This document shows, piece by piece, positions 11,331 through 20,422 of a stretch of DNA of 64,000 nt. The notes beneath the pieces are model-generated. The model worked only from the letters and a program-made list of their open reading frames with translations. It was not told where the DNA came from and made no database searches. The position numbers were made by a program, and so were the translations under genes. The stretch spans positions 1-64,000 of the forward strand of contig JADNRV010000257.1 in the NCBI GenBank assembly GCA_015499995.1, given 5' to 3'. Positions within the stretch are counted from its first letter, which is position 1. Every line of letters begins with the position of its first letter. This DNA is from Flammula alnicola (lineage: Eukaryota > Basidiomycota > Agaricomycetes > Agaricales > Strophariaceae).

Positions 11331-13340
11331 TTACTGGGTGAAGTCGGGGTGGTCAAAGTCGACGACGTATGGGGATATTTCGTCAGGTAGAGGGATGTGG
11401 TCGAGGAGGAGGTGTAAAGGGGGATAGATGCCTCTTGATGGTGCATCGGCTGGATTGTCTTCGCTTGGGACATACCGCGTGTGTACAACGCAATTGTATT
11501 CGCTTGATAGCTTGTGAACGCGTCGGAAGACACCGTTCGTGGGTTTGTTGCCACTGCATCCTTTCCACCAGCCTTCAACAACGCTCCGGTTGTCACCATA
11601 GACCTTGAGGTGTGTGCCTGCGTCTGCGGTTCGGAAAAGGTGATAGGCCAAGAGCTCGAAGCCAACTGCTTCTGCCCATTGAATCTCTCTGCCCTCGGAC
11701 TTCCACCCAGGGACGAGCCGCCATGCACGCCATCTCTCGCCAACAGTGATTGCGATACCAACACCTGAACTGGCATCTGAGAAGGCCTCGTGGTCAATGA
11801 TATAGGTTGGCTTGGGGATTGGTCGCGATATGGTGGGCGATTGTAAGAGCTGTTTCCACCATTTAAGATCGCCTGTAGTGTCTCTGGGTGGGGTGTGAGG
11901 TACGAAAGGGCGGTTATTGAAGGATCCAAGCATGGCCTCCAAGTTGGTGAGGTAGGCTCGCCCTGCAGGAGCAACCAGTGTAGCGTGTAGTAGCTTTCCG
12001 TGGAGCTGTTGGACTTGGAGGAGAGTCTGGGTTGGTCTGGCTTCCCACTCCTCAATAGCGTTGAGATATTTCCGCTTCTTCTGGTCAGGAATAGAGACCG
12101 TTCTATCTTCGAGGTTCCAGACAAAACCAAGGTATTGGATGACGAAACCAAAGGGGATGGTTTTTGATTTTTCCCATTGGATTCCGAGGCGCTTGGATAC
12201 CATGTCAATGTCAGTGTCGTTATAAGTATAGTCGCAATCTGATGGAGGACGGAAAGAAGATTGAGAAAGGTCTCGAAGTATAAAACCGCAATCCTCGTCA
12301 AATTCTTCAGGTTTTCCGTCGGGCATGGTCTTTCCACAGTACCATATTCTGCTACCATCATGGATGCAGCCACCATTCTCCTTGATCTCTCGTCTCCATG
12401 ATGCCCTATTATCATTGTATATTTGTAGGTGAATACGGAGAATGCGAAAGAAAATGTGGTCATCCACCCACTTTGATAGTGGGCCGATGCCATTAGCTCT
12501 GAAGATATCAGCACCCGCATCCGCGACACATCCATAGGCACCGCCCGCCGAGGTGAGACCAAAATTGTTGTTGGTGTTGATGGCGAACTGGTCCTCTCCT
12601 TGCAGACGGACAACGAGTCCGGGCCATTGTTCGGGTAGTACTGGAACCGTTCGGTAGGCTTCAGCCACGTCACGCACTGAGGCCTGAGTGCCAGGTGGTA
12701 AACGTGATATAAGAAGGCAGATTGTAGCAAAGGTGCCCCACGTGCATGGGTAATCATCTGAGTCAATCGGTAAATTAATAGATGCAGTCGGTAAAGGATT
12801 GTAAGGGTGAGAGAAATTATGTACAGCTCTATATTTGCCAGGCTTTCCGGGTTTAGGAACCAAGGAGAGCGGTGATGACTGGAATGGACCGATGAGCTCT
12901 TCGACCTCTCGTTGGGTAAAAGGCCCGATGTAACGGCCAGTAGCAAACTCTTTTCCGACGATGTCGGCATAGGCCTCCGGAAAAAGGTTGATAGATACAT
13001 GATTATTCGGAGCATAGGTATGGTGAATAGGTGGGATTCCAACATTAAAACCATTGATAATATCCTCTGCGAGTTTGGGATACTTGCTGAGGAGGTCATG
13101 CTTGGCGAGTTCTTCAGCCCAAGCAGCTGCCCTGTATGGAGTGAGAGCGCTACTTCTTCTCCGCTCGAGGGCAAGTCTGGGCACCATGGTCGGCTTTGCC
13201 GCAACCAGAACATCGGTGCTTCTCGGGGTGGGAAGACATAGAGCATCCGCTTGGTAGTTGCCAGTCGAAGCAGAGGATGAGTCCATCTGCGGTGACCAGC
13301 CTTCCTTGGTCGTTCTTCCGTGCATCTCCCTTTTGACCAT
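11331..13340 (-). CDS. Reverse transcriptase and RNase H of Ngaro-type element 1
   Basis: A frame of about 669 codons ending at 11331. RT signatures: GPFQSSPLSLVPK near 12880, a motif-A aspartate in VRDVAEAYRT near 12670, and the catalytic pair in KWVDDHIFF near 12455. RNase H signatures: FSDASSG near 11790, AEAVGFEL near 11665, VYGDNRSVVEGWW near 11580 and SEDNPADAPSRG near 11465. These act in copying the element RNA into cDNA. The N-terminal 60 codons overlap the zinc-knuckle ORF in another frame, so the true start is uncertain and may depend on frameshifting. No premature stop was seen. Confidence 0.85.
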   Translation of the reverse strand: MVKREMHGRTTKEGWSPQMDSSSASTGNYQADALCLPTPRSTDVLVAAKPTMVPRLALERRRSSALTPYRAAAWAEELAKHDLLSKYPKLAEDIINGFNVGIPPIHHTYAPNNHVSINLFPEAYADIVGKEFATGRYIGPFTQREVEELIGPFQSSPLSLVPKPGKPGKYRAVHNFSHPYNPLPTASINLPIDSDDYPCTWGTFATICLLISRLPPGTQASVRDVAEAYRTVPVLPEQWPGLVVRLQGEDQFAINTNNNFGLTSAGGAYGCVADAGADIFRANGIGPLSKWVDDHIFFRILRIHLQIYNDNRASWRREIKENGGCIHDGSRIWYCGKTMPDGKPEEFDEDCGFILRDLSQSSFRPPSDCDYTYNDTDIDMVSKRLGIQWEKSKTIPFGFVIQYLGFVWNLEDRTVSIPDQKKRKYLNAIEEWEARPTQTLLQVQQLHGKLLHATLVAPAGRAYLTNLEAMLGSFNNRPFVPHTPPRDTTGDLKWWKQLLQSPTISRPIPKPTYIIDHEAFSDASSGVGIAITVGERWRAWRLVPGWKSEGREIQWAEAVGFELLAYHLFRTADAGTHLKVYGDNRSVVEGWWKGCSGNKPTNGVFRRVHKLSSEYNCVVHTRYVPSEDNPADAPSRGIYPPLHLLLDHIPLPDEISPYVVDFDHPDFTQ

Positions 13341-13587
13341 CCCATAGTTTTGGAGTGTTGCACTTTGCGAAATCGTGTTCGTGGCGTCCCAGACAAACCG
13401 CGCAGACTCCTGAGGCGCGTGGGCCTGCGCTGTTCCGAAAACCCGAAGAACCTTCTTCCCGGTTGCCAGACTTTTGCGAGCTGAGTTGGCGACGTTTTCC
13501 GGGTGTTCGAAATGAATTGTGGGAGGGTCGGTTTGGAGAATGGGACCTCATCCTCTTCCGAGGGGATTCATAACGATGATGACTCAA
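13150..13587 (-). CDS. Gag C-terminal zinc-knuckle exon of Ngaro-type element 1
   Basis: An Arg/Ser-rich N-terminal part (SPRKRMRSHSPNRP) is followed by VCAVCLGRHEHDFAKC, then CFDWQLPSGC and HRCSGCGKADHGAQTC, a Gag-type cysteine/histidine array likely to bind nucleic acid. Element 2 has the same array at 19985-20422. It overlaps the start of the RT ORF. It probably joins the Gag exon upstream through an intron beginning GTAAGC at about 14001. Confidence 0.65.
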   Translation of the reverse strand: MSHHRYESPRKRMRSHSPNRPSHNSFRTPGKRRQLSSQKSGNREEGSSGFRNSAGPRASGVCAVCLGRHEHDFAKCNTPKLWDGQKGDARKNDQGRLVTADGLILCFDWQLPSGCSMSSHPEKHRCSGCGKADHGAQTCPRAEKK

Positions 13588-13842
13588 CGGAGATGGTGAT
13601 CGGGAAGTTGGGGGTGAAGGATGACGGGATCGCTTCCGCGGGCTCCTGTGTCTGGAGCCAGACGACTCAAGGGCTGCATTGTAAGCAGAATATGCAGTTG
13701 CTCGGATCTAAAAGATGTGTCGGAGAAGGAGCAGCAAAGTATATATGGAGAGCAGCGGAGACAGCATTTCAGCAGTAGCAGGATAGTTGTAATTGCCGGG
13801 AAGGGCGCAGCGCAGCGACCATGAAAACAGCGAATGGCAGTG

Positions 13843-13900
13843 ATAGCGAGCAGCAACAGCAATTAGCGAGCAGCAAAGGCAATTAGCGAGCAGCGGCAGC
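13843..13900. repeat. Three copies of a ~20-bp repeat within the presumed Gag intron
   Basis: TAGCGAGCAGCAACAGCAAT and variants repeat three times with period 20-21. The array lies between the two Gag exons of element 1; the stretch 13588-13979 holds no other coding signal. Confidence 0.6.
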
Positions 13901-13979
13901 CACACAAAGTAGTGCGTTTTTGGGTGATAAGGAAAAAGGGACACGAAGAACAGAGTAGTCAGCTTTCTGGAAAACCAAG

Positions 13980-14879
13980 CTATAAGCAAAATGTGCTTAC
14001 ATCTTTTATCTCGTCCTTCCTGGCTGCGTCTTTCACCTCATCAGCAATAGATCTCATAAGATCTTCATTTATCAGCTCGAGGTTAAAACCCTCATCTCTT
14101 TTCAGAGCATCGAACCATTCACGTCTAACCCTGCCGGCATAATTCATGACGATCTGACTGCCATAGGAGTCGCGTAGGCGCGTGGGGTGTGTTTCGAGGA
14201 TAACATAAAAGGCCGCAAGCGAATGTACATGCTCTTCCGGCCAGGCGTTCGTTTTGGAGATAAAATGTAGCATTGTATTCTTCGCCATTACCATCTCATC
14301 CCAAGTGAGTTCCTCGTCGCGCCGGATGTTCTTCGATGGCTTCAAAGAAGAGATGGGCTGCAAGGCAACGATGTCGTCCACCCTCGTTATACTGAAAGTG
14401 TCATGATTGGATGTTTTCTCATGTTCTGCATGCGCCTGGTTGCAGCCTTTCGGGGTGAAATAATCCAGCTCGACGTACTCGAGGTGTTGGAGCTTGTTTA
14501 GTGCAAAAGCAGAGGGTCGAGGCACGATCCAGTCACCAACGCGACGTTGGCGGTCAAAAGGATTCAGCTTTGGCTTCTTTCGTTCTAATTCCTTCCTCCG
14601 CTCCTCTTCCTCTTTCTCCAGCTCTGCCCTCCTCCGCTCCTCGTCTTCCCTCCTCTCATCTTCAGCTTGCTGGTCTTCTGCCAGCTGTTGGTTCCATTGA
14701 GTGATTTTCCTGGTCTGCAGGACTTGCCATATCGCACGCAACTGCGCAACAGCAGCTTCATCCGTTAGAGGTACGGGGCCAGCATGAGCAGCGATTAGTC
14801 CTTGACGCTCTGTGGCCCAGTCATCAGCCTCGTAGGCTGGGCAGATTTCGGTGGTGGGATCCACAGTCAAACGTGGCAT
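13980..14879 (-). CDS. Gag-like protein, main exon, Ngaro-type element 1
   Basis: ATG at 14879; frame to 13980, but a donor GTAAGC at about 14001 suggests the exon ends after KDEIKD. Residues about 60-110 form a very charged coiled coil (EDERREDEERRRAELEKEEEE). A globular region follows with EYVELDYFTPKGC and a WPEEHVHSLAAFYVILETHP block. The EYV.L..FT..G and W....H.L..F motifs recur in the ORF at 23541-24431, which supports a shared Gag family. Presumed role is packaging of element RNA (inference from position). Confidence 0.6.
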   Translation of the reverse strand: MPRLTVDPTTEICPAYEADDWATERQGLIAAHAGPVPLTDEAAVAQLRAIWQVLQTRKITQWNQQLAEDQQAEDERREDEERRRAELEKEEEERRKELERKKPKLNPFDRQRRVGDWIVPRPSAFALNKLQHLEYVELDYFTPKGCNQAHAEHEKTSNHDTFSITRVDDIVALQPISSLKPSKNIRRDEELTWDEMVMAKNTMLHFISKTNAWPEEHVHSLAAFYVILETHPTRLRDSYGSQIVMNYAGRVRREWFDALKRDEGFNLELINEDLMRSIADEVKDAARKDEIKDVSTFCL

Positions 14880-14974
14880 GAGGTATTGTAGTAAAGGGAT
14901 ATTAATTATTAAGCTCAGAAAGGAGTGTGTTCAAATGAAAACTCGATGAGCGAAGGCGAGGTCCTTCGCGTTTG

Positions 14975-15043
14975 CTTTGTGCGAACGAAGGTGGTGGCAC
15001 GGAAGAGAAAACGTGACGTGCCACCTCATTCGTTCGCTCAAAG
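14975..15043. promoter_or_regulatory. Long hairpin upstream of Gag in element 1
   Basis: Two 27-bp arms (14975-15001 and 15017-15043) pair with few mismatches around a 15-nt loop; the innermost GGTGGCACG/CGTGCCACC is perfect. It lies about 100 bp upstream of the Gag ATG and could be part of the element's terminal or leader structure (inference). Confidence 0.55.
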
Positions 15044-18000
15044 ACTACGTTCTAACTTATTCGCTCATTCTTCGCTTCCCGATAGAACTACAAAGTCCGC
15101 CACTCCGCCGGACACTCGGAATTCCCATATCCCAGATGTCCTCCAAATTTCGTCAGTTCGGCGATTCGTCGATTCGGCGAATGATCGGATTTCCCAAAAG
15201 AGGTACAGCTGGTCATTTCGCAAATGGTCCAACTGTTGCTCTCTATGTCGTGTCCTCTTTCGCGTCTCTCCTCGTCTCGATGTCGCCGACAATCACTTCT
15301 AAGTAGGTGAACAAAGGCTCTGACAATGAAACCATGCTGGGTGATGGAGCTGTTGCTGGATGGATGCGGTACTAGAGTAGCCAGAAAAGAAGTTCTGGCA
15401 GCAGGTAAGCCTGGTGTTTATCTTCTAATGTAGATGATGCACTTGCGACTTCGTATTGCTAGGCTTTCAGGCTGTCGTACTCCGCCTTGTCAGACAACCC
15501 ACACACACGACCGCGAGTGCTCAACCATTGCCAGTGTCAGCTCGGCGCTAGCATCACGCCTCCCCCTTCTCGACTTCTTCCTCGACATCTACTATGTACG
15601 TTCGTTTTGACCATAAACAACTGCACACCACCACGCCATCGCATACCCGGCCACCCCGCGCACTGTTCAATCCCAGGTTCAGATCTATTCCAGGCAAAAT
15701 TGACGTTCTGTCTGTATTTGCCGCCGCTACTACTTTAGGAAGTTTGCCGACCGCCGAATCGCCGAACTGCCGAAATTTCCAAATCCGAGATTCTTTGGAA
15801 ATTAGAGAGTCCGAACCGCCGCCAATCCGCCAGTCGAGGACGTTCCGGTATTCGAGATTCCGCCCCTCCACACTGTCCGAACCGCTTGCTTATCACATCA
15901 GTCACGCCTGCCACTCTGCCCCAGCTCCCCAAGCCTAGATGATTTATTAATTATGTACTCTTCAGCGGACTTATTTCATTGTACATAAATTGTATAAGAA
16001 AATAGGGTCACAATGCACTGATAATATGTAAACTTTCGAGAAAATCAAAACTAGGTAAATTTAAATATAAATACTGATTTATTGATGGAGTACGGTGTGA
16101 TAGAAGTATGGTGTCGAAGCAGGCATCTAGCTGAGGAAAAGACAAAGAGGCATTTATTTGGAAGAGATTTGGCACTTTCAGCTTCATTTTCATAAGGCGA
16201 GATATGATGTCGGTCCTCGCCATTGCATCCAATGCAGCAAGCGACAATTTATGTTCATTTTGCAGGTAATTACAGTAAATTTTTGAATTAGTAGACTAAT
16301 AGTGTTCATAGGGGAAATATGTTATATTATGATAAAGGCGGGGGTGAACAGAGGGATAGTTTTTGAACTATTGCAACGTACAGGGCGAGGATCGGCTCGA
16401 CGCGTCGAGAGTGGACGCGCGCGCGTTGATCACGAGAGGTGATTTTCGCAGGCTTTACTGAAATTTGTCAGCCACCTGTTCGGGACGTGTGGACAGGCGG
16501 ACAGTGTGGAGGGGCGGACTCTCGAAATACGGAACTTTCTGCGCCAGTCCGCCTAACCTGACAAATATACCAAAAATGCCTGTCCCGTGATTAGCGCGCC
16601 TTAGACACGTCTCACCCCGCCGCCCGCGCTTATTTGCTGGGTTCCTCTGTATTCATTGAACAAGACCAATTTTTTATCACCGGATCAGCCTGCACTCACA
16701 ATGCCCTTGGCAGAAGTGGTGAATAGGTAGTTTTTCTTTAATCATGTTTTCGTTAGGAACTGTCAAATCCCCGTTACTTTGTACCCTGTTTCCTTCTCGA
16801 GAACTTCCAAAGGTGGATCTCGCCTTGCGTAGAAATGCGTACGACATTCATTCGTTAGCTCATGTTCCTTGAATTACAGCAGTAACACGCTCTTTTACAA
16901 ATGTTTATCTGTCACTTCCCAAAGCTGCAAGTTTTCTAGTATTTCTGTCAATACAAATTTGTATATTGACTGCTATGTTATTAATATACACCGTGTCGAC
17001 CATTGGCGCGGTCGGAGGGGCGATGGAGGGGATAAACATCAATAATTACAAGGCAGGAAAGGGTACATGATGGTGGATTGAGAATTGAGAATGTAATTGG
17101 CTGACTACGTTACATAAGCAACTCAGGTAACTATAACTATATAGCGACCTCGCCAGCTCATCGTGATAGAATGCGGGGAGTAGAAAGTTAGGCTACAATG
17201 AAAGAGAAGAAAAGAACCAATAAGACAAGATAAGAAAAGAAAGGAAAGTAACCGGAGGGGCGAATAAGTCATGAATGAAGGATTTAGTACTGTATTGATA
17301 CACGGAGTTTTGATGAAGGTGAAAGGGCAGATGCAATGAATGTAAGATTAGAAGGAAGGGAAATGTCCGTTGGACGGTTTGAAGAAGTAGATGGAAGGGT
17401 TTTAGAAGAGTAAGGCGCACTGACACATCGAACGGTACCTCAGATTCTCGCCGCCAACTTTATGCAGCCGTAGTGCCATTCGGAGGCCAGTCGAGCTCGC
17501 AGACGCACGCTAGATGTATTTTAAGGCTGATTGTGACTCGACGACGGTATGATTTGGTCCAGTGCAGGGATTACTCCATAGTAAAAGAATGATTTGTGGA
17601 GGGGCCGTACCTCCGAAGTGCAGGCGACGCGACTGATGAGATAAGCGGGCTAGGCGGACAGGCGGATCGGCGGATCGGCGGCAGTTTGTACTCTCGAAAT
17701 ACGGAATAGCAGAGGTATGGGTTATGAGGGGTTCGCCTGTAGTGTTTACTTGTTATTTCCATTCCTGTGGGAAACTAGAAAGTGCCATGAAATGCGTGCG
17801 TCGTGCGTGCCATGTGAGTGCATCTTTTCACGCCCACACTATGCACTGGCACACATGTGTCCCCCTTCGGGCTCTCAGTTTAAAAACTAAGTTCGGCCAA
17901 TGACTCGTTTAAAGGGACCTTTTTCGTAGAGTTTCTCGATATTTACGAACTCTGTGAGAGAAGGCCAGTGTGAGGGTAGACCCTGCGTGAGTGTGAAATG

Positions 18001-18656
18001 AATGAAAGTTAGTGAATTCAAGGTGAAATACATCCAACACTCCCATCCAAGGCTCAGTATGCTGAAATTGATCGAAACTCGTCTCGATAATCTCACATAT
18101 CGCTAAGCGCCGAGATAGTCGTGCAGGAACTTCACTGAAACCTATGATTCATCTCCGTTTCCTTCCCTTTCATTTCAAAAACTTGAATGTGGGGGAAAAA
18201 ATAGTTTTCACCTGCTCGAATCAATGAAATAGTCTATCCATCTCTCGATATATTCGTGAAACTGCGCACGTCATTTCAGGCTCTTTTAACTCTGCATTTT
18301 ATGACACATTTATATTTCCTGAACGTTGTGATTCACTTTCCCCTGTATTCATAGCTCTTTTTTCACTTCTCCCTTAATTTATTGTATTCTCTTGAAACAC
18401 TTAATATACCTGTAGTAGATCCTCAATAAATATACTCATTCCCTTCATCTCACAATCGTATCTCCCCGCCTCTAAAGGTTCAAAATCGTCTTGAACTTTG
18501 CGTTTTCTCTCATAATCTCCCTGTCATCGCATATAAATGACGTGATAACTCTCTATTTAGAAATTATTTACTTCGTACATATACATTTGGAACTCATAAT
18601 ACGCTGTCTGAATTGAAGAAAGAATTTAACTTATGCACATACCATGTTCTCATTAT
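15044..18656. other. Gene-poor stretch with dispersed short repeats
   Basis: No gene is supported. GC-rich pieces rich in TCCGCC, GGAATTCC and TCTCGAAATACGGAA occur at 15095-15200, 15740-15890, 16480-16560 and 17620-17710. The pieces at 15800-15890 and 16490-16560 are partly inverted copies of each other. From 17.8 kb on the sequence becomes AT-rich. A short minus-strand frame at 16008-16247 has no recognisable content. Confidence 0.4.
17078..17167 (-). repeat. 90-bp dispersed repeat, inverted copy of 9600-9692
   Basis: The minus strand reads CGATGAGCTGGCGAGG.. TTACCTGAGTTGCTTATG .. TCTCAATTCTCAATC, matching the 9600 copy in order. The two copies lie outside the Ngaro-type element 1 coding region on either side. 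Confidence 0.6.
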
Positions 18657-18708
18657 CACGTACCAGCACGTACCAGCACGTACCATCACGTACCATCACG
18701 CACCATCA
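18657..18708. repeat. Tandem 10-bp repeat (CACGTACCAG/T), five units
   Basis: CACGTACCAG is repeated five times with G/T change at the last base and one GTA to GCA change. It lies in AT-rich non-coding DNA; 18709-19240 shows no gene. Confidence 0.8.
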
Positions 18709-19350
18709 CCAACTATAAACTCACCCACTATCGCTCTGCACTCTCCGACTCAGTTTCACGATTCCACCTTAATTAATGATTTTGACATCACTCGGTCGTT
18801 GTCAGGGGATCGTTGACCCCTGACTCGGCTCGTTGTCTCATCTATCTTCGTATCCTAACGTCATTCTGTCTCGTTGACCCTCATCTCTATTAACGCGTCT
18901 CCTTAGACATCTCCACTATAGATTTTACTATAATATACCCCGTCCTCTCGCGAATCCTGGCTGATTACGCGAAACTTTATTATCATGAGGGCGTCCATTC
19001 GAATTCCAAACCGTCTGTAATACAGAATTGGTTGCTTTTTTCCTCATCTTCTTAAAATTACCTTGTATTTGCCTCTTCATTCTCCCTCCTCGATACTGGA
19101 CATTTCCACCATACTTCAAGATTTCATTTATTTGGAACCGAGTCGTCCTACCTAATTTATCTTTCCGTAAATTACTTCCTTTCCTCGGAGAGTCCATCAA
19201 AGGTATTCTAACTAAATTCCCCGTGAATCAATACCGCTGGTGATCTAAAAAGGATATTTATTTTGTAACAAGCAAAAATTTAAATCGAGTGTTCTCATTT
19301 CACGTATAAATGAAGCGCCCATACCTATCCGACCTCGGCGCGCTTACAAA

Positions 19351-19984
19351 ATGAGAGAGGTTTCAGCCATCGGGAATGGAACTGCCGTCAAAGCATGGCG
19401 TGAAGCGGTACGCATCTCTTCCCTTCTATTTATAAAATTTAGCGCATATATCTAACTCTGCTTTCTTCTACTGCTCTCCCACTCCACATCGATCCCTCCC
19501 GGTTGCTGTTTACGCGTTTTCGCTGATCCGCTGTTCCGACGCATGCTGTTCCACTTATTCGCTACTCTGCTGTGCCGCGATTTTTTGCGCTGTGTTCCCT
19601 CCGCTCCTGCTGCTGTCCATGTGTTTGCGCTGCGTTTTCTGCTGGTTTCGCCCTTTATGCTGCGTTTTTGCGGGTTTCGCACTTTGTGCTGCGTTTTGCG
19701 GGTTGTTTTGCCGTGCGGATTTTGCGTTCCTTGCGTTTTCGACTGGTTTCGCACTGGGTGCTGCGTTTTGCGGGTTGTTTTGCCGCTCTGGCGTGTCTTG
19801 CGTTTCCTGCTGGTTTCGCACTTTGTGCTGCCTTGCCACTTTTGCGTCTTACATTTTGCTGGTTCTTGCCGTTCTTGTTGTCAATTTTGCACTGCGCACT
19901 TCTTGCTGTTCTGGCACTCTCACGCTGCTGTAACACCACATGCTTGCGCTATGTTTCTGATTCTGTGTTCCCGATTTCCTACTT
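19351..19984 (+). other. Leader and degenerate TTTTGCGGGTTTCGCAC-type repeats upstream of element 2
   Basis: A short frame around ATG 19351 (MREVSAIGNG and on) ends at a GTACGC donor near 19409. It may be the remnant of the plus-strand Gag exon of element 2 (weak). From about 19610 to 19840 a T/G/C-rich 40-50-bp unit repeats imperfectly (GCTGCGTTTTGCGGGTT, TGGTTTCGCACTTTG). The position matches the Gag intron/linker of element 1, which also holds short repeats. Confidence 0.35.
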
Positions 19985-20422
19985 GCGCAGGAATCGGCGA
20001 GATATGGCCCCAGTTCTGGGACAAGGGGCCGCGATTCTGATCGCAGGAATCGCCGCCGTTCCCCGTCCCCATATCGGAACCGCAGACGTTCTGCGTCTCC
20101 ACCCAGAAACTCAAAGGGCCGGTCGGATTTTTTCCGCGGCACAGGCAGGGATGGCGCCAAAGCCTGTGCGGTTTGCCTCGGGCGCCAACCCCACCAGTTC
20201 TCCAGTTGCAACGCGTCCCACATATGGGACCGTTCACACGAGACAATCTGTTCCCGAAATGCGAAAGGGGTACTCACTTCGAAGTCCAGCGGACTACCCA
20301 TGTGTCTCGATTGGCAAACATCCAGAGGATGCTCGGGAAAACACGACGACAGACACAAGTTCTCTGGCTGTGGGTCTGCCTCCCACGGCGCCAACACTTG
20401 TTCTCGAACAGAGAAAGTTTGA
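19985..20422 (+). CDS. Gag zinc-knuckle exon of Ngaro-type element 2
   Basis: The frame that stops at TGA 20420-20422 reads an Arg/Ser stretch (RRNRRRSPSPYRNRRRS), then ACAVCLGRQPHQFSSC, CLDWQTSRGC and HKFSGCGSASHGANTC. The same cysteine/histidine array is at 13150-13587 in element 1. It overlaps the RT ORF in a different frame, as in element 1. The 5' limit is set by a likely acceptor (TTGCGCAG) and is approximate. Confidence 0.6.
   Translation, partial: AQESARYGPSSGTRGRDSDRRNRRRSPSPYRNRRRSASPPRNSKGRSDFFRGTGRDGAKACAVCLGRQPHQFSSCNASHIWDRSHETICSRNAKGVLTSKSSGLPMCLDWQTSRGCSGKHDDRHKFSGCGSASHGANTCSRTEKV

Larger units (their letters stand above)
10016..14879 (-). mobile_element. Ngaro/DIRS-type tyrosine-recombinase retrotransposon 1
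   Basis: On the minus strand, in order: a Gag-like ORF, a zinc-knuckle ORF, reverse transcriptase plus RNase H, and a tyrosine recombinase. This is the known order for Ngaro-group DIRS elements, which are established in basidiomycetes. They integrate by recombinase from a circular intermediate rather than by a DDE integrase. Limits given are those of the coding part; the split direct repeats expected outside were not located. All four reading frames look open, so the copy may be recent, although Gag and zinc-knuckle frames need splicing to join. Confidence 0.8.

Noticed and set aside
16008..16247. Minus-strand ORF of 79 codons as a gene
   Set aside because: No start context, promoter, splice partner or recognisable motif; isolated in repeat-rich DNA.
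18928..19200. Minus-strand ORF of 90 basic residues as a gene
   Set aside because: AT-rich surroundings and basic composition typical of a chance frame; nothing continues it.
19543..20040. Cysteine/leucine-rich plus-strand ORF looking like a membrane protein
   Set aside because: It is a translation of the degenerate TTTTGCGGGTTTCGCAC repeats, open in several frames on both strands.
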